Numbered from the stretch's first letter, positions 37,913 to 48,822 are shown. The stretch is DNA of 64,000 nucleotides from Streptomyces flaveolus (GCF_000716535.1 NZ_JNWV01000004.1:124001-188000); one strand, 5' to 3'. Made by a program: numbers and translations. Notes: generated from the sequence alone by a model not told the origin.

Positions 37913-38383
37913 ATGCCTCGTAAGGGCCCCGCCCCGAAGCGCCCGGTCATCATCGACCCGGTCTACGGCTCTCCTCTGGTGACCTCCCTGATCAACAAGG
38001 TGCTGCTGAACGGCAAGCGCTCCACCGCCGAGCGCATCGTCTACGGCGCCATGGAGGGCCTGCGCGAGAAGACCGGCAACGACCCGGTCATCACGCTCAA
38101 GCGCGCTCTTGAGAACATCAAGCCGACCCTCGAGGTCAAGTCCCGCCGTGTCGGTGGCGCCACCTACCAGGTCCCGGTCGAGGTCAAGCCCGGCCGTGCC
38201 AACACCCTGGCGCTGCGCTGGCTGGTCGGTTACTCCCGCGCCCGTCGCGAGAAGACCATGACCGAGCGTCTCCTCAACGAGCTTCTCGACGCCTCCAACG
38301 GCCTCGGTGCGGCCGTGAAGAAGCGCGAGGACACCCACAAGATGGCCGAGTCCAACAAGGCCTTCGCGCACTACCGCTGGTAG
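37913..38383 (+). CDS. rpsG: 30S ribosomal protein S7
   Basis: A 156-residue S7, primary assembly protein of the 30S head. [20 protein letters not shown], the arginine-rich [20 protein letters not shown], and [18 protein letters not shown] are conserved. Begins two bases after rpsL, so translation is probably coupled; in E. coli S7 represses its own operon. fusA follows 39 bases later. Confidence 0.97.
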   Translation: MPRKGPAPKRPVIIDPVYGSPLVTSLINKVLLNGKRSTAERIVYGAMEGLREKTGNDPVITLKRALENIKPTLEVKSRRVGGATYQVPVEVKPGRANTLALRWLVGYSRARREKTMTERLLNELLDASNGLGAAVKKREDTHKMAESNKAFAHYRW

Positions 38384-38422
38384 TCGCTACCCACATCGAG
38401 ACCGAGAGAAGACTGAAGCCTT

Positions 38423-40549
38423 ATGGCTACCACTTCACTTGACCTGGCCAGGGTCCGAAACATCGGGATCATGGCCCACATCGACGCGGGCAAGACGACC
38501 ACCACCGAGCGGATCCTGTTCTACACCGGTGTGTCTTACAAGATCGGTGAGGTCCACGACGGCGCTGCCACCATGGACTGGATGGAGCAGGAGCAGGAGC
38601 GTGGCATCACGATCACCTCTGCTGCCACCACCTGTCACTGGTCGCTGGAAGACGTCGACCACACCATCAACATCATCGACACGCCGGGTCACGTCGACTT
38701 CACCGTCGAGGTGGAGCGTTCCCTGCGCGTGCTCGACGGTGCTGTCACGGTGTTCGACGGCGTCGCCGGCGTTGAGCCCCAGTCCGAGACGGTGTGGCGT
38801 CAGGCGGACCGCTACGGCGTTCCGCGGATCTGCTTCGTCAACAAGCTCGACCGCACCGGTGCCGAGTTCCACCGCTGTGTCGACATGATCTCCGACCGTC
38901 TGGGCGCGCAGCCGCTGGTCATGCAGCTGCCGATCGGTGCCGAGGCGGACTTCAAGGGCGTCGTCGACCTGGTGAAGATGAAGGCCCTGGTCTGGTCGGC
39001 CGAGGCGACCAAGGGCGAGATGTACGACACCGTCGACATCCCCGCCACGCACACCGAGGCCGCCGAGGAGTGGCGCGGCAAGCTGGTCGAGGCCGTCGCC
39101 GAGAACGACGAAGAGATCATGGAGCTGTACCTGGAGGGCGAGGAGCCCACCGAGGAGCAGCTGTACGCCGCGATCCGTCGTATCACCATCGCGTCCGGCA
39201 AGGGCACCGGCACCACCGTCACCCCGGTGTTCTGCGGCACCGCGTTCAAGAACAAGGGCGTCCAGCCCCTGCTCGACGCGGTCGTGCGCTACCTGCCGTC
39301 CCCGGTCGACATCGAGGCCATCGAGGGCCACGACGTCAAGGACCCGGAGACGGTCATCAAGCGCAAGCCGTCCGACGAGGAGCCGCTGTCCGCGCTGGCG
39401 TTCAAGATCATGAGCGACCCGCACCTGGGCAAGCTGACCTTCGTCCGCGTGTACTCCGGCCGCCTGGAGTCCGGCACCTCCGTGCTGAACTCCGTCAAGG
39501 GCAAGAAGGAGCGCATCGGCAAGATCTACCGCATGCACGCCAACAAGCGTGAGGAGATCGAGTCGGTGGGCGCCGGCGACATCGTCGCCGTCATGGGCCT
39601 GAAGCAGACCACCACCGGTGAGACGCTGTCGGACGACAAGGCCCCGGTGATCCTGGAGTCCATGGACTTCCCGGCGCCGGTCATCCAGGTCGCCATCGAG
39701 CCCAAGTCGAAGGGCGACCAGGAGAAGCTGGGCGTCGCGATCCAGCGCCTGGCCGAGGAGGACCCGTCCTTCCAGGTCCACTCGGACGAGGAGACCGGCC
39801 AGACCATCATCGGCGGTATGGGCGAGCTGCACCTCGAGGTGCTCGTCGACCGTATGCGCCGTGAGTTCAAGGTCGAGGCCAACGTCGGCAAGCCGCAGGT
39901 CGCGTACCGCGAGACCATCCGCAAGGCGGTCGAGAAGGTCGAGTACACCCACAAGAAGCAGACGGGTGGTACCGGTCAGTTCGCCCGCGTCATCATCGCG
40001 ATCGAGCCGATCGAGAGCGGCGACGCCTCGTACGAGTTCGTCAACAAGGTGACCGGTGGCCGCGTGCCGAAGGAGTACATCCCTTCGGTCGACGCCGGTG
40101 CGCAGGAGGCCATGCAGTTCGGCATCCTCGCCGGTTACGAGATGACCGGTGTCCGCGTCACGCTGCTCGACGGTGCCTACCACGAGGTGGACTCCTCCGA
40201 GCTGGCGTTCAAGATCGCCGGTTCGCAGGCCTTCAAGGAGGCCGCGCGCAAGGCCAGCCCTGTGCTCCTTGAGCCGATGATGGCCGTCGAGGTCACCACG
40301 CCCGAGGACTACATGGGCGAGGTCATCGGCGACATCAACTCCCGCCGTGGCCAGATCCAGGCCATGGAGGAGCGGGCTGGTGCCCGCGTCGTGAAGGGCC
40401 TCGTGCCCCTGTCGGAGATGTTCGGCTACGTCGGCGACCTCCGCAGCAAGACGTCGGGTCGCGCAAGCTACTCGATGCAGTTCGACTCCTACGCCGAGGT
40501 TCCGCGGAACGTCGCCGAGGAGATCATCGCGAAGGCCAAGGGCGAGTAA
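38423..40549 (+). CDS. fusA: Elongation factor G
   Basis: A 708-residue EF-G, the translocase GTPase. The G motifs are complete: [15 protein letters not shown] (P-loop), [14 protein letters not shown] (switch I), [16 protein letters not shown] and [10 protein letters not shown]. Domains II to V are full length, ending [19 protein letters not shown]. No unusual change was seen. It lies between rpsG and tuf in the str operon; a hairpin in the fusA-tuf gap may separate expression levels. Confidence 0.97.
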   Translation: MATTSLDLARVRNIGIMAHIDAGKTTTTERILFYTGVSYKIGEVHDGAATMDWMEQEQERGITITSAATTCHWSLEDVDHTINIIDTPGHVDFTVEVERSLRVLDGAVTVFDGVAGVEPQSETVWRQADRYGVPRICFVNKLDRTGAEFHRCVDMISDRLGAQPLVMQLPIGAEADFKGVVDLVKMKALVWSAEATKGEMYDTVDIPATHTEAAEEWRGKLVEAVAENDEEIMELYLEGEEPTEEQLYAAIRRITIASGKGTGTTVTPVFCGTAFKNKGVQPLLDAVVRYLPSPVDIEAIEGHDVKDPETVIKRKPSDEEPLSALAFKIMSDPHLGKLTFVRVYSGRLESGTSVLNSVKGKKERIGKIYRMHANKREEIESVGAGDIVAVMGLKQTTTGETLSDDKAPVILESMDFPAPVIQVAIEPKSKGDQEKLGVAIQRLAEEDPSFQVHSDEETGQTIIGGMGELHLEVLVDRMRREFKVEANVGKPQVAYRETIRKAVEKVEYTHKKQTGGTGQFARVIIAIEPIESGDASYEFVNKVTGGRVPKEYIPSVDAGAQEAMQFGILAGYEMTGVRVTLLDGAYHEVDSSELAFKIAGSQAFKEAARKASPVLLEPMMAVEVTTPEDYMGEVIGDINSRRGQIQAMEERAGARVVKGLVPLSEMFGYVGDLRSKTSGRASYSMQFDSYAEVPRNVAEEIIAKAKGE

Positions 40550-40592
40550 CGCACCGCGTTCACACGCCGTAGGCTTGACTCCGGAGCCTCCA

Positions 40593-40626
40593 GGGGCAAA
40601 CGTCCGCAATCGTGAGTGTTTGCCCC
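40593..40626 (+). other. Hairpin in the fusA-tuf gap
   Basis: GGGGCAAAC (40593-40601) pairs with GTTTGCCCC (40618-40626). A TAGGCT at about 40571-40576 could be a -10 for a separate tuf promoter, known in other streptomycetes, but no matching -35 was found. Confidence 0.5.
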
Positions 40627-40705
40627 GGGTTCCGGGCCTTTACAGCAAAGATCACCTGGCGCCGATGAAGTAAGGCGTACAGAACCACTCCACAGGAGGA
40701 CCCCA

Positions 40706-41899
<1,194 letters not shown>

Positions 41900-41963
41900 G
41901 TTCCGCTTGCTTGCGGTTTGACGGCCTGGGGGTCAGTTCCCGACCCGAAGGTCTCGACCTGCG

Positions 41964-41997
41964 AGAGGCCCGTACGACTCCGGTCGTACGGGCCTCT
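41964..41997 (+). terminator. Terminator of the str operon
   Basis: A perfect 15-bp stem (41964-41978 with 41983-41997), loop TCCG, then TCGTCTTTCC. Confidence 0.9.
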
Positions 41998-42022
41998 TCG
42001 TCTTTCCCCGCCCGCGACCGCA

Positions 42023-42028
42023 TACGGT
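42023..42028 (+). promoter_or_regulatory. -10 box of a likely leaderless transcript
   Basis: TACGGT ends exactly seven bases before the GTG at 42036, which has no ribosome site; the same geometry as at murB and at 9218. Confidence 0.5.
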
Positions 42029-42035
42029 TCTCCGG

Positions 42036-42788
42036 GTGAGGAAGAGGACCTTGATACACGCGGCGCTGCAGACCGTCGTCCCCTGGCTGGCGGTGGCGGC
42101 CGTGGTGATCGCCATGGCCTGGCAGCAGGGCCTGTTCGACCGGGGCGCCCCGGCCGCGTCGGGTCCGGCCCGCACCATCGCGCTGCCGGGAGGCGGGTTC
42201 TCCGACGGCGGCCGGTGCGGAGCCAAGGGCTACCACTACTTCCCGCTGCCCGCGGACGCGTCCGCACCCCCCGCGGCGCAGTCCGCCGACTCGCGGCCCG
42301 GTCCGCAGCTCGTGCTCGGCTCCTACGGCTACGAGAAGCTGTCCCGCGCCCCCGGCCGCTTCACCGTCGGCCTGCTCTTCGCGCCGGGCCCCGAGGGATC
42401 GCTGAAGCTGTCGCGGACCCTGGGCGGCGAGGGCGTCGCCGTCGAGATCGAGGGCCCGGACGGGCTGGTCGGCGGAGCGCACGGCCTGCCCGTCACCTGG
42501 GATTCCGCCACGCAGTCCGGCACCGGTGGCAGCGCCGAGGTGTCCCTGCCGCTGGAGGCACTGTGCCCCGGGCAGGACGCGGAGACCGTGAGGAAGAGGC
42601 TCGAGCCGCCGATCGACTCCTCCAACACCATCACCGGGCAGCCGGCCTACACCCTGACCGTGTCGGTGCGTGACCCGGGCATCGGAACGCAGCGCAGGTC
42701 GATCGGCCTCCCGCCGGGCGGCAACCTGCTCAGCGCGAACAATCTGGTGCCGGAGGACGGCTCCATGCTCGCGAGCACGGCGTACTGA
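42036..42788 (+). CDS. Membrane-anchored or secreted hypothetical protein
   Basis: A 250-residue protein with one hydrophobic N-terminal segment (about residues 10-28, VVPWLAVAAVVIAMAW), then a Pro/Ala/Ser-rich extracellular region with paired cysteines (GGRCGAKGYHYF; LEALCPGQD). Beta-rich stretches follow, with no known catalytic motif. GTG at 42036 appears leaderless. I do not recognise the family. It is the first gene after the str operon terminator and starts the variable interval before the S10 operon. Confidence 0.65.
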   Translation: MRKRTLIHAALQTVVPWLAVAAVVIAMAWQQGLFDRGAPAASGPARTIALPGGGFSDGGRCGAKGYHYFPLPADASAPPAAQSADSRPGPQLVLGSYGYEKLSRAPGRFTVGLLFAPGPEGSLKLSRTLGGEGVAVEIEGPDGLVGGAHGLPVTWDSATQSGTGGSAEVSLPLEALCPGQDAETVRKRLEPPIDSSNTITGQPAYTLTVSVRDPGIGTQRRSIGLPPGGNLLSANNLVPEDGSMLASTAY

Positions 42789-42845
42789 CGGCTTCGAAAC
42801 TATTCGGCGCGTACGACCCGTTCCCCCCGCCCCTGCCTCCCTCCA

Positions 42846-42872
42846 CTATTTGTCATGCCGGTGAGCAAATAG
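42846..42872 (+). promoter_or_regulatory. Candidate operator before the GH115 gene
   Basis: Inverted repeat CTATTTG (42846-42852) and CAAATAG (42866-42872) with a 13-base spacer, 28 bases before the GH115 start and A/T-rich against its surroundings. A possible repressor site for sugar-responsive control. Confidence 0.35.
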
Positions 42873-42899
42873 GTGCTGGAGGTACTGGAGGGGTGAGGT

Positions 42900-45800
42900 A
42901 TGTCGTCTGCGCACGTCAGCCGTAGGACGGTGCTCGGCGGGACGGTCCTGGGCGCCGGGCTGGCCGCGATGCCCGTGGGGGCCTCGGGGACCGCGTCCGC
43001 CGCCACGGGGGACGGGCTCCGGGTGACGGACCCGGGGGCGTACATCTCGTTCACGGGCGGGGTGTTCTCCCTGGTCGGCGCGCCCGTGGTGGTGAGCGCG
43101 GAGGACCACCCCGGGGTCGTGCGGGTGGCCGGGGACCTCCGGGACGACCTCGCGCGCGTGACCGGCGTCCGCCCCGGCACGACGATCGGCCGCTTCCCGG
43201 TGCTCCTCGGCACGATCGGCCGCAGCCCGCTGATCGACGGCCTGATCCGGTCCGGAAGGCTCGACGTCACGGGCGTACGGGGCAGGTGGGAGACCTCGCT
43301 GCAGACGGTCGTGGAGCACCCGATGCCCGGCGTGGAGCGGGCGTTCGTCATCGCGGGCAGCGACCCGCGGGGCACGATCTTCGGGGCGTACGACGTCTCG
43401 TACGGCATCGGCGTCTCGCCCTGGCACTGGTGGGCCGACGTGCCGCCGGCCCGGCGCGACGCGGTGTGGGTGAAGGCCGGCCGCTTCACCCAGGGCACCC
43501 CGGCGGTGAAGTACCGGGGCGTCTTCATCAACGACGAGAACCCGGCGCTCGGCACCTGGGCACCGGCGTACTTCGGCCCGGGGAAGGCACCTAGCTACCC
43601 CGGCGGCTTCACCGCCGACTTCTACACGAAGGTCTTCGAGGTCCTGCTGCGCCTGAAGGGCAACTACCTGTGGCCGGCGGTGTGGGGCCGGGCGTTCGCG
43701 GAGGACGACCCGGACAACCACCGGCGGGCGGCCGAGTACGGCATCGTCATGGGCACGTCCCACGAGGCGCCGATGATGCGGGGCATCGAGGAGTGGAACC
43801 GGCACGCAGGCTCCGGGACCGACCCCTACGGGGGCACGGGCGAATGGTCGTACCGCCGCAACGCGGAGGCGATCCGCGCGTACTGGCGCGCGGGCATCCA
43901 GCGCATGGTCGACCAGGGCTTCGAGGGCGTCGTCACCCTCGGCATGCGCGGCAACGGCGACACCGGCCTGCCCGACGGCGACGGCATCGAACTGATGCAG
44001 CAGATCATCGCCGACCAGCGCCGCATCATCGAGGAGGTGACCGGCAGGCCGGCGGCCGAGACCCCCCAGGTCTGGACCCTCTACAAGGAGGTGCAGCGCT
44101 ACTGGGACCGCGGCCTGCGCGCCCCGGACGACGTCACCGTGGTCCTCACCGACGACAACTGGGGCAACATCCGCAAGCACCCGGACAGCCCCCGCACCGG
44201 CGGCTACGGCCTCTACTACCACTTCGACTACGTCGGCGCCGGCCGCAACTACAAGTGGGTCGACACCGCCAACCTCAGGAACGTCTGGGACCAGCTCCAC
44301 CAGGCGCACGCCTACGGCAACCACGGCCTGTGGGTGGCCAACGTCGGCGACCTGAAGGGCAACGAACTGCCGACGGAGTTCTTCCTCGGCTACGCCTGGA
44401 ATCCCGACGCCTGGCCGCTGGAGCGCCTCGGCGCGTGGGAGGAGCGCTACGCCCGCCAGAACTTCGGCGAGGCACAGGCGAAGGAGATCGCGTCCCTGCT
44501 GGCGACCTACGGACGGCTCCAGGCCCGCCGCAAGCCGGAGCTGCTGAACCGCCGGATCACCCTCTCCGGCGATCAGGTCGTGTACGACGACCAGCAGAGC
44601 CCGTACTACTTCGCGCACCGGGAACTGGAACGGGTCACCGAGGAGTGGCGCGCGCTGGGGCGCCGCGCGGAACGCGTCGAGCGCAGACTGCCGGGGAAGC
44701 TGCGGGACGCGTGGTTCGAACTGGCGGGTTACGCGGTCACGGCGACCGCGAACCTGTACGCGCTGCGGGAAGCGGAGTTCACGAACCTGCTGTACGCGGC
44801 GCAGGGCCGGGCCGCGACCAACGACCGCGCGGCGCAGGCGGAGGCCGCCCTCGGCCAGGACCTCGCCCTCGCCGACCGCTTCAACTCCCGTGTGGCCGAC
44901 GGGAAATGGCAGGGCTTCCAGACCCAGCCGCACATCGACTACGGGGACGTCGAGCGCTACGGCCCCAATGCGGGGTGGCAGCAGCCGGAGAAGGACAACG
45001 TGGCGCTGCCGGATGTGCTGTTCCCCGCGGTGAGGCGCATCGAGGTGCCCTCGGGCGCGGAGCTGGGCGTGTCCGTGGACGGGGCCGAGGACGCGGGGGA
45101 GTGGTGGCCGGGAGGTTCCTCCTCGGCCGCGTCGCTGCCACCGTTCAGCCCGTACCAGACCCGCCCCCGGCAGTACGTGGAGATCTTCAACCGGGGCCGT
45201 ACGCCCTTCCCGTACGAGGTCTCGGTCTCGGCGCCCTGGCTGCGGGTGGCCCGCCCGCGCGGCCGGGTGGACCAGCAGGTCCGCCTGGAGGTGGAGGTGG
45301 ACTGGTCCCTGGCTCCGGCCGGGCGCGCGGAGGCGACTTTGACGGTCCACGGGGCGGGTGCGTCGGTCCCGGTCCGCTGTGTGGCGGAACGCCCGTCGGG
45401 GGTGCGGGTGCGGGGCTTCGTGGAGGCCGGCGGCTACGTGGCGATCGACGCCGGGCACTACGACCGGGCGGTCGGGCAGTGGCGCCGTATCGACGGCATC
45501 GGCCGGACCGGCGCGGGTGTGACCCCGTGGCCGGTGACGTCCCCGAGCCGTACTCCGGGCGGCGACTCACCTCGCCTGGAGTACGAGGTGACGCTGCTGT
45601 CCGCTCCCGGCGAGGTGACGGTCTGGGCCCATCTGTCCCCCCGCAACCCGGCCGTCCCCGGCGTCGCGGGCCTGCGCTACGGCATCTCCCTCGACGACGG
45701 CCCGATCCGGACCGTGGACATCACGACGGGTGCGGACGACGGCGCGCTGAACACGGTGTGGGCCCGCCACACCTCGGACAACGTCAACGCGACGGCGACC

Positions 45801-45956
45801 ACGCACGCCGTGACGAAGCCGGGCGTCCACCGGCTGAAGTTCTGGATGGTGGACCCGACGGTGGTCGTACAACGCCTGCTCATCGACACGGGCGGGCTGC
45901 CGCGGCTGTATCTGGGGCCGCTGGAGAGCGCGCGGGTGGGGGAGGGTCACCCGTAG
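42900..45956 (+). CDS. Secreted GH115-family alpha-glucuronidase
   Basis: A 1,018-residue protein with a Tat signal (SRRTVLGGTVLGAG at residues 7-20; cleavage near 35 after TASAA). The body matches glycoside hydrolase family 115, xylan alpha-1,2-(4-O-methyl)-glucuronosidases: an N-terminal domain, then a barrel with SYGIGVSPWHWWADVPPA, KYRGVFINDENPALG, LKGNYLWPAVWGRAF, GTSHEAPMMRG and VTLGMRGNGDTG. A C-terminal beta domain at about 830-1010 follows. It removes glucuronic acid side chains from xylan outside the cell. ATG at 42900 with GGAGGGGTGAGG upstream. Its last 10 bases overlap the convergent gene. Confidence 0.85.
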   Translation: MSSAHVSRRTVLGGTVLGAGLAAMPVGASGTASAATGDGLRVTDPGAYISFTGGVFSLVGAPVVVSAEDHPGVVRVAGDLRDDLARVTGVRPGTTIGRFPVLLGTIGRSPLIDGLIRSGRLDVTGVRGRWETSLQTVVEHPMPGVERAFVIAGSDPRGTIFGAYDVSYGIGVSPWHWWADVPPARRDAVWVKAGRFTQGTPAVKYRGVFINDENPALGTWAPAYFGPGKAPSYPGGFTADFYTKVFEVLLRLKGNYLWPAVWGRAFAEDDPDNHRRAAEYGIVMGTSHEAPMMRGIEEWNRHAGSGTDPYGGTGEWSYRRNAEAIRAYWRAGIQRMVDQGFEGVVTLGMRGNGDTGLPDGDGIELMQQIIADQRRIIEEVTGRPAAETPQVWTLYKEVQRYWDRGLRAPDDVTVVLTDDNWGNIRKHPDSPRTGGYGLYYHFDYVGAGRNYKWVDTANLRNVWDQLHQAHAYGNHGLWVANVGDLKGNELPTEFFLGYAWNPDAWPLERLGAWEERYARQNFGEAQAKEIASLLATYGRLQARRKPELLNRRITLSGDQVVYDDQQSPYYFAHRELERVTEEWRALGRRAERVERRLPGKLRDAWFELAGYAVTATANLYALREAEFTNLLYAAQGRAATNDRAAQAEAALGQDLALADRFNSRVADGKWQGFQTQPHIDYGDVERYGPNAGWQQPEKDNVALPDVLFPAVRRIEVPSGAELGVSVDGAEDAGEWWPGGSSSAASLPPFSPYQTRPRQYVEIFNRGRTPFPYEVSVSAPWLRVARPRGRVDQQVRLEVEVDWSLAPAGRAEATLTVHGAGASVPVRCVAERPSGVRVRGFVEAGGYVAIDAGHYDRAVGQWRRIDGIGRTGAGVTPWPVTSPSRTPGGDSPRLEYEVTLLSAPGEVTVWAHLSPRNPAVPGVAGLRYGISLDDGPIRTVDITTGADDGALNTVWARHTSDNVNATATTHAVTKPGVHRLKFWMVDPTVVVQRLLIDTGGLPRLYLGPLESARVGEGHP

Positions 45957-46537
45957 AGCGGCAGACCCTCCGTCGAGATCGTCCAGTCGGCGATCGTCAC
46001 GTCCTCGCCATAGACGAAGTCCTTGCGTGTGGCGTAGCGGGGGCCGGCCGGAGTGGGGTGGATGTCCGTGAAGACGGCGCCTGTGCCGGTGCGGGGGTCG
46101 AAGACCGCGTAGACCGGGACACCCATCAGGGGGTAGTCGCGGACCTTGCCCACCCAGTCGTTGTCCGGGTTGGAGCGGGAGACGATCTCGATGGCGGCGA
46201 TGAGCGTGCGGGGATCGAAGCAACCCGGGACGTCCATGTCCTCCATGGTGATCACCATGATGTCCGGTCGGCGCATGAGGCCCTGGGACTCGTCCTCGAC
46301 ATCCGGTTCGCCGGTGTGAGCCACGATCTCCTCTGGCATCACCCTTTCCAGACGCCTCCGCAGGTGCACAGTGGTCAGCTCATGCGGACCGACGGGCGCC
46401 GTCGTGTCGTGGACGATCCCTTCCTGGGTGATCTCGAACTTGCCGGGCAGGATGTCGTCCGCGGACTGCACGAAATCCCGCATGGCTCGGTAGCGGTGGA
46501 AAGCGCCCCGCCGCGCGTTGCCCGGTGCGATGGTCAT
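45947..46537 (-). CDS. Uma2-family (DUF820) PD-(D/E)XK nuclease-like protein
   Basis: A 196-residue protein. RPDIMVITMEDMD, AAIEIVSRSNPDNDW and VGKVRDYPLMGVPVYAVFDP supply the Asp...Glu-x-x...Lys core of the Uma2/DUF820 PD-(D/E)XK fold, which is abundant and of unknown role in Streptomyces. ATG at 46537 has AGGAG 11 bases upstream; the ATG at 46585 lacks a site. Cleavage activity is inferred from the fold only. Its 3' end overlaps the GH115 gene. Confidence 0.8.
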   Translation of the reverse strand: MTIAPGNARRGAFHRYRAMRDFVQSADDILPGKFEITQEGIVHDTTAPVGPHELTTVHLRRRLERVMPEEIVAHTGEPDVEDESQGLMRRPDIMVITMEDMDVPGCFDPRTLIAAIEIVSRSNPDNDWVGKVRDYPLMGVPVYAVFDPRTGTGAVFTDIHPTPAGPRYATRKDFVYGEDVTIADWTISTEGLPLYG

Positions 46538-46586
46538 GGCGCTCGCTCCTCGTCTGTGCCCAGGGGCAAGGATCGTCGCTTTCATG

Positions 46587-47456
46587 CTAGGCGGACTCCT
46601 GGAGGCGGGTTCGGCAGCCGCGGCAGCGGCCCGGTCGTGGCGCGCGGAAGGCGCGGTCGCAGCCGTCGCAGGTCTGGAGAGGGTGCCGGACGGTCGGGGG
46701 CGGTTCGGGTGCGCGGTACGGGGGAAGGGGCGGGAGTCCGGCCGCCAGGCGGTGGGCCAGGAGTGCGGCCGGACGGATCAGGGGTTCCTCCGGCAGGCCC
46801 GTGGTCAGTGCGTGGCGTACGGCGGTGGGGGTGAGGTCCCGCTCCAGCCAGGCCGCGACACCGGGGGCGAGGTGCTCGGTCTCGGTGGCGGACAGGAGCA
46901 GGCGCGGGTCCGTGCGGCGCAGGTCCGAGAGGACGCCGGTGGCCGCCCGCAGGAGGGCGGGGGAGGGGTACGCGGGCTCGGGTACGGCGGGGAGGGCCGC
47001 GCGGCGGGCGGGCTTGTGCTGCGCCGCGGTGGCCGCCCGGCGCGTTCGCGGGGCCTCGGACGCCTCACGCCGGTGGCCCGGCTGGTTGCAGGAGATCGTG
47101 CGGGTGACGATACGGCCGCCGGGGACGCGGGTGCGTTCGCGGCGCAGGTAGCCGTGGGCCTCCAGCTCGCGCAGCGCGGCGGCGATACGGGTCGCGCCCT
47201 CGGGGAAGCGGGCGGCGAGGGTCTTGATGTCGACGCGGGCGCCGGGCGGCAGCGACTGGATGTGGCAGGCCAGACCGATCGCGAGGAGCGAGAGGTCCGG
47301 GTGCTGGGCGAGGTGGTTGCCGATCACCGTGAACCGTGTGGTGTGGCGGGTGTGGTCGTGGATGAGCCCGCCGCTGTGAGGGGCCCGGTTCGGGTGGTTG
47401 TCGGCGGTAACGGGGGACGCGGCGCATGTGGGCGCGCTAGGGTTTTCAACATCCAT
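46587..47456 (-). CDS. Helix-turn-helix protein with C-terminal zinc ribbon
   Basis: A 289-residue protein. Residues about 35-125 form a winged helix (FTVIGNHLAQHPDLSLLAIG, then TLAARFPEGATRIAAALREL and GYLRRERTRVPGGR). An Ala/Arg-rich linker and a helical region follow. Near the C-terminus CDGCDRAF and GRCRGCRTRL form a CxxC...CxxC zinc ribbon. Such proteins are common in Streptomyces as unclassified DNA-binding proteins. ATG at 47456 has GAGGAAGG upstream; the open frame continues to 47972 but that part covers gene relics and is not coding. Target unknown. Confidence 0.75.
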   Translation of the reverse strand: MDVENPSAPTCAASPVTADNHPNRAPHSGGLIHDHTRHTTRFTVIGNHLAQHPDLSLLAIGLACHIQSLPPGARVDIKTLAARFPEGATRIAAALRELEAHGYLRRERTRVPGGRIVTRTISCNQPGHRREASEAPRTRRAATAAQHKPARRAALPAVPEPAYPSPALLRAATGVLSDLRRTDPRLLLSATETEHLAPGVAAWLERDLTPTAVRHALTTGLPEEPLIRPAALLAHRLAAGLPPLPPYRAPEPPPTVRHPLQTCDGCDRAFRAPRPGRCRGCRTRLQESA

Positions 47457-47655
47457 CGGGAAGTTGGAGCCTTCCTCGGTGGTCAGGCCCTCGCTCGGGA
47501 TCGCTACTCCCGGCGAGGGCCGACGCATGTGTACGGTCCTGTCGCGCCGAGCGTAAGGCAGGCAACCCGCCCGAAATCCAGCCGAGTTGGACGTATTCAC
47601 CCTCGCGGGTGAGTCAGCGCCGTGGGCGGGAGGGGTGGGGCTTGGCGGGGTTCTT

Positions 47656-47808
47656 TCACCTCGTTGTTCCTTGGGGAAAGCCGCCCATGGCGCCGGAGCA
47701 CGAGGTGTCGGGTTCCGGTGCGGTGAGAGCGACCTCGGCCCAGACGGTCTTGGCCGGATGCCGTCCGTGGGCGACGCCCCAGCGGTCGGCGAGGGCCGCG
47801 CCGACGAC
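47656..47808 (-). pseudogene. C-terminal relic of an RsbW-like ATP-binding protein
   Basis: The minus-strand frame reads VVGAALADRWGVAHGRHPAK followed by TVWAEVAL and a natural stop at 47656-47658. This is the typical C-terminal end of Streptomyces anti-sigma-factor-like HATPase proteins. An in-frame TAG (47809-47811) directly precedes it and no upstream catalytic part is present, so the 5' part has been lost. Confidence 0.65.
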
Positions 47809-47811
47809 CTA

Positions 47812-47901
47812 GAGCGGCAACTGGAAGTCGCCGCCGCGTCCCTGGCCACCATCCACGTCCGCGACTCCGAGAACCCCGGCGCCCCCGCCTGGGCGGGGTG
47901 C
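47812..47901 (+). pseudogene. Relic of a DUF397 gene
   Basis: The plus-strand frame reads LEVAAASLATIHVRDSENPG, the diagnostic core of DUF397 proteins (normally preceded by a W-K-S-S-Y segment, which is absent). It abuts the ATPase relic. The fragment continues into unrelated sequence without the usual C-terminal motif. Confidence 0.6.
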
Positions 47902-48247
47902 CTGTGGAATCCGTACCCGTGGGGACCCCCGGCTTGCCGTCGTGTGGGCCCCGCCCCGGCAGTGGGGCCCACCGCCCTCCGGTCCCGCTCCGGGGCCCTC
48001 GGCCGGCTCGGTCTCCTAGCTTCATGGGCTGTCGCTACTCTGGCAGGTGCACGCTAATGACCTAGTCGCCGAGTCGGTGGCCGTGGTCAACCGGAGCGAG
48101 GTCGGCTCCGACGACGCCCCCGCCCTGACGCAGAGGCTGAGGTTCTCGGCCCTCGTGGGCGGGGTGCGCCGTGACCTCATGCAGTCCCAGGTGTATCTGG
48201 TCCGCCCGGACCGAGCAGTAGTCGACCATTCGCAGGCGGTTCTTCTG

Positions 48248-48757
48248 ATGGGGCTTTTCGATCTGTTCACCGGCACCCGGCGCCCTGACAGCGGGGTCGC
48301 GGCACGGTCGCCCGGGGAGGTGCGGGCGGCGCTGCTCGCGGTCGGCGGGCCGGACGTGCCGTACACCGTGCGCGAGGGCGCCGCCGACGGCGCCGAGCTG
48401 GTGGCGGAATGGCGCGTCCGGGAACCCGCCTGGCACACCTTCTTCGCCCGGACCCAGGTGAGCCGGACCCTTGAGATCCGGATGCGTCTGGTCCCGGAGC
48501 GTCGTGAGGTCCGCGCTCTCGACCGGGAGTGGGAGGTCACCTGGGTCGGCGAAACGCCCAGGCTGGCCTTGTCCAAGGAGCAGTCCCGCGGGCAGGTCAG
48601 GACCGTCTCGCGGCGCTGGACGGTCGACCGGGGGAGCGACGGCAGGCTCCGGATGACGGAGGACTTCCGCTTCGATTCCGCAGAGCTGAAGACGCCCCTC
48701 CAGGAGGCGGTCCTCCGCATGGGGTGGATATGGCGCGGGGCCCTGTTCAAACTGTGA
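48248..48757 (+). CDS. Conserved-looking hypothetical protein
   Basis: A 169-residue protein beginning GLFDLFTGTRRPDSGVAARS. It contains alternating charged and hydrophobic strands (AELVAEWRVREPAWHTFF; RTLEIRMRLVPERREVRAL; DREWEVTWVGETPRL) and ends WIWRGALFKL, suggesting a single beta-rich cytoplasmic domain. The ATG at 48248 begins the ordered part; the frame is open from 48047 but that part looks non-coding. I do not recognise a named domain. It is the last gene before the S10 operon. Confidence 0.65.
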   Translation: MGLFDLFTGTRRPDSGVAARSPGEVRAALLAVGGPDVPYTVREGAADGAELVAEWRVREPAWHTFFARTQVSRTLEIRMRLVPERREVRALDREWEVTWVGETPRLALSKEQSRGQVRTVSRRWTVDRGSDGRLRMTEDFRFDSAELKTPLQEAVLRMGWIWRGALFKL

Positions 48758-48794
48758 TCGCCGGGCTGTGGTCCCGACGCGGCAGCACCCGGGT

Positions 48795-48822
48795 TTGACC
48801 TACATCACTCCCGGGGTAATCT
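48795..48822 (+). promoter_or_regulatory. S10 operon promoter
   Basis: TTGACC (48795-48800), 16 bases, TAATCT (48817-48822). This gives a leader of about 380 bases before rpsJ. No other gene was seen in 48758-49206. Confidence 0.7.

Larger units (their letters stand above)
47457..48247. other. Gap with decayed regulator cassette
   Basis: About 790 bases hold only the two gene relics at 47656-47901 and a small hairpin (TCACCC-TCGC-GGGTGA at about 47596-47612). Frames crossing the region are not maintained. The promoters of the flanking divergent genes must lie at its two ends. Confidence 0.5.

Noticed and set aside
43670..46834. 1,054-codon plus-strand frame overlapping the GH115 gene
   Set aside because: Arg/Gly/Pro-rich out-of-frame reading of the GH115 gene; it continues across the antisense of the Uma2 gene.
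47457..47972. N-terminal extension of the HTH/zinc-ribbon protein
   Set aside because: The frame is open but covers relics of two other genes; a good ribosome site precedes the ATG at 47456.
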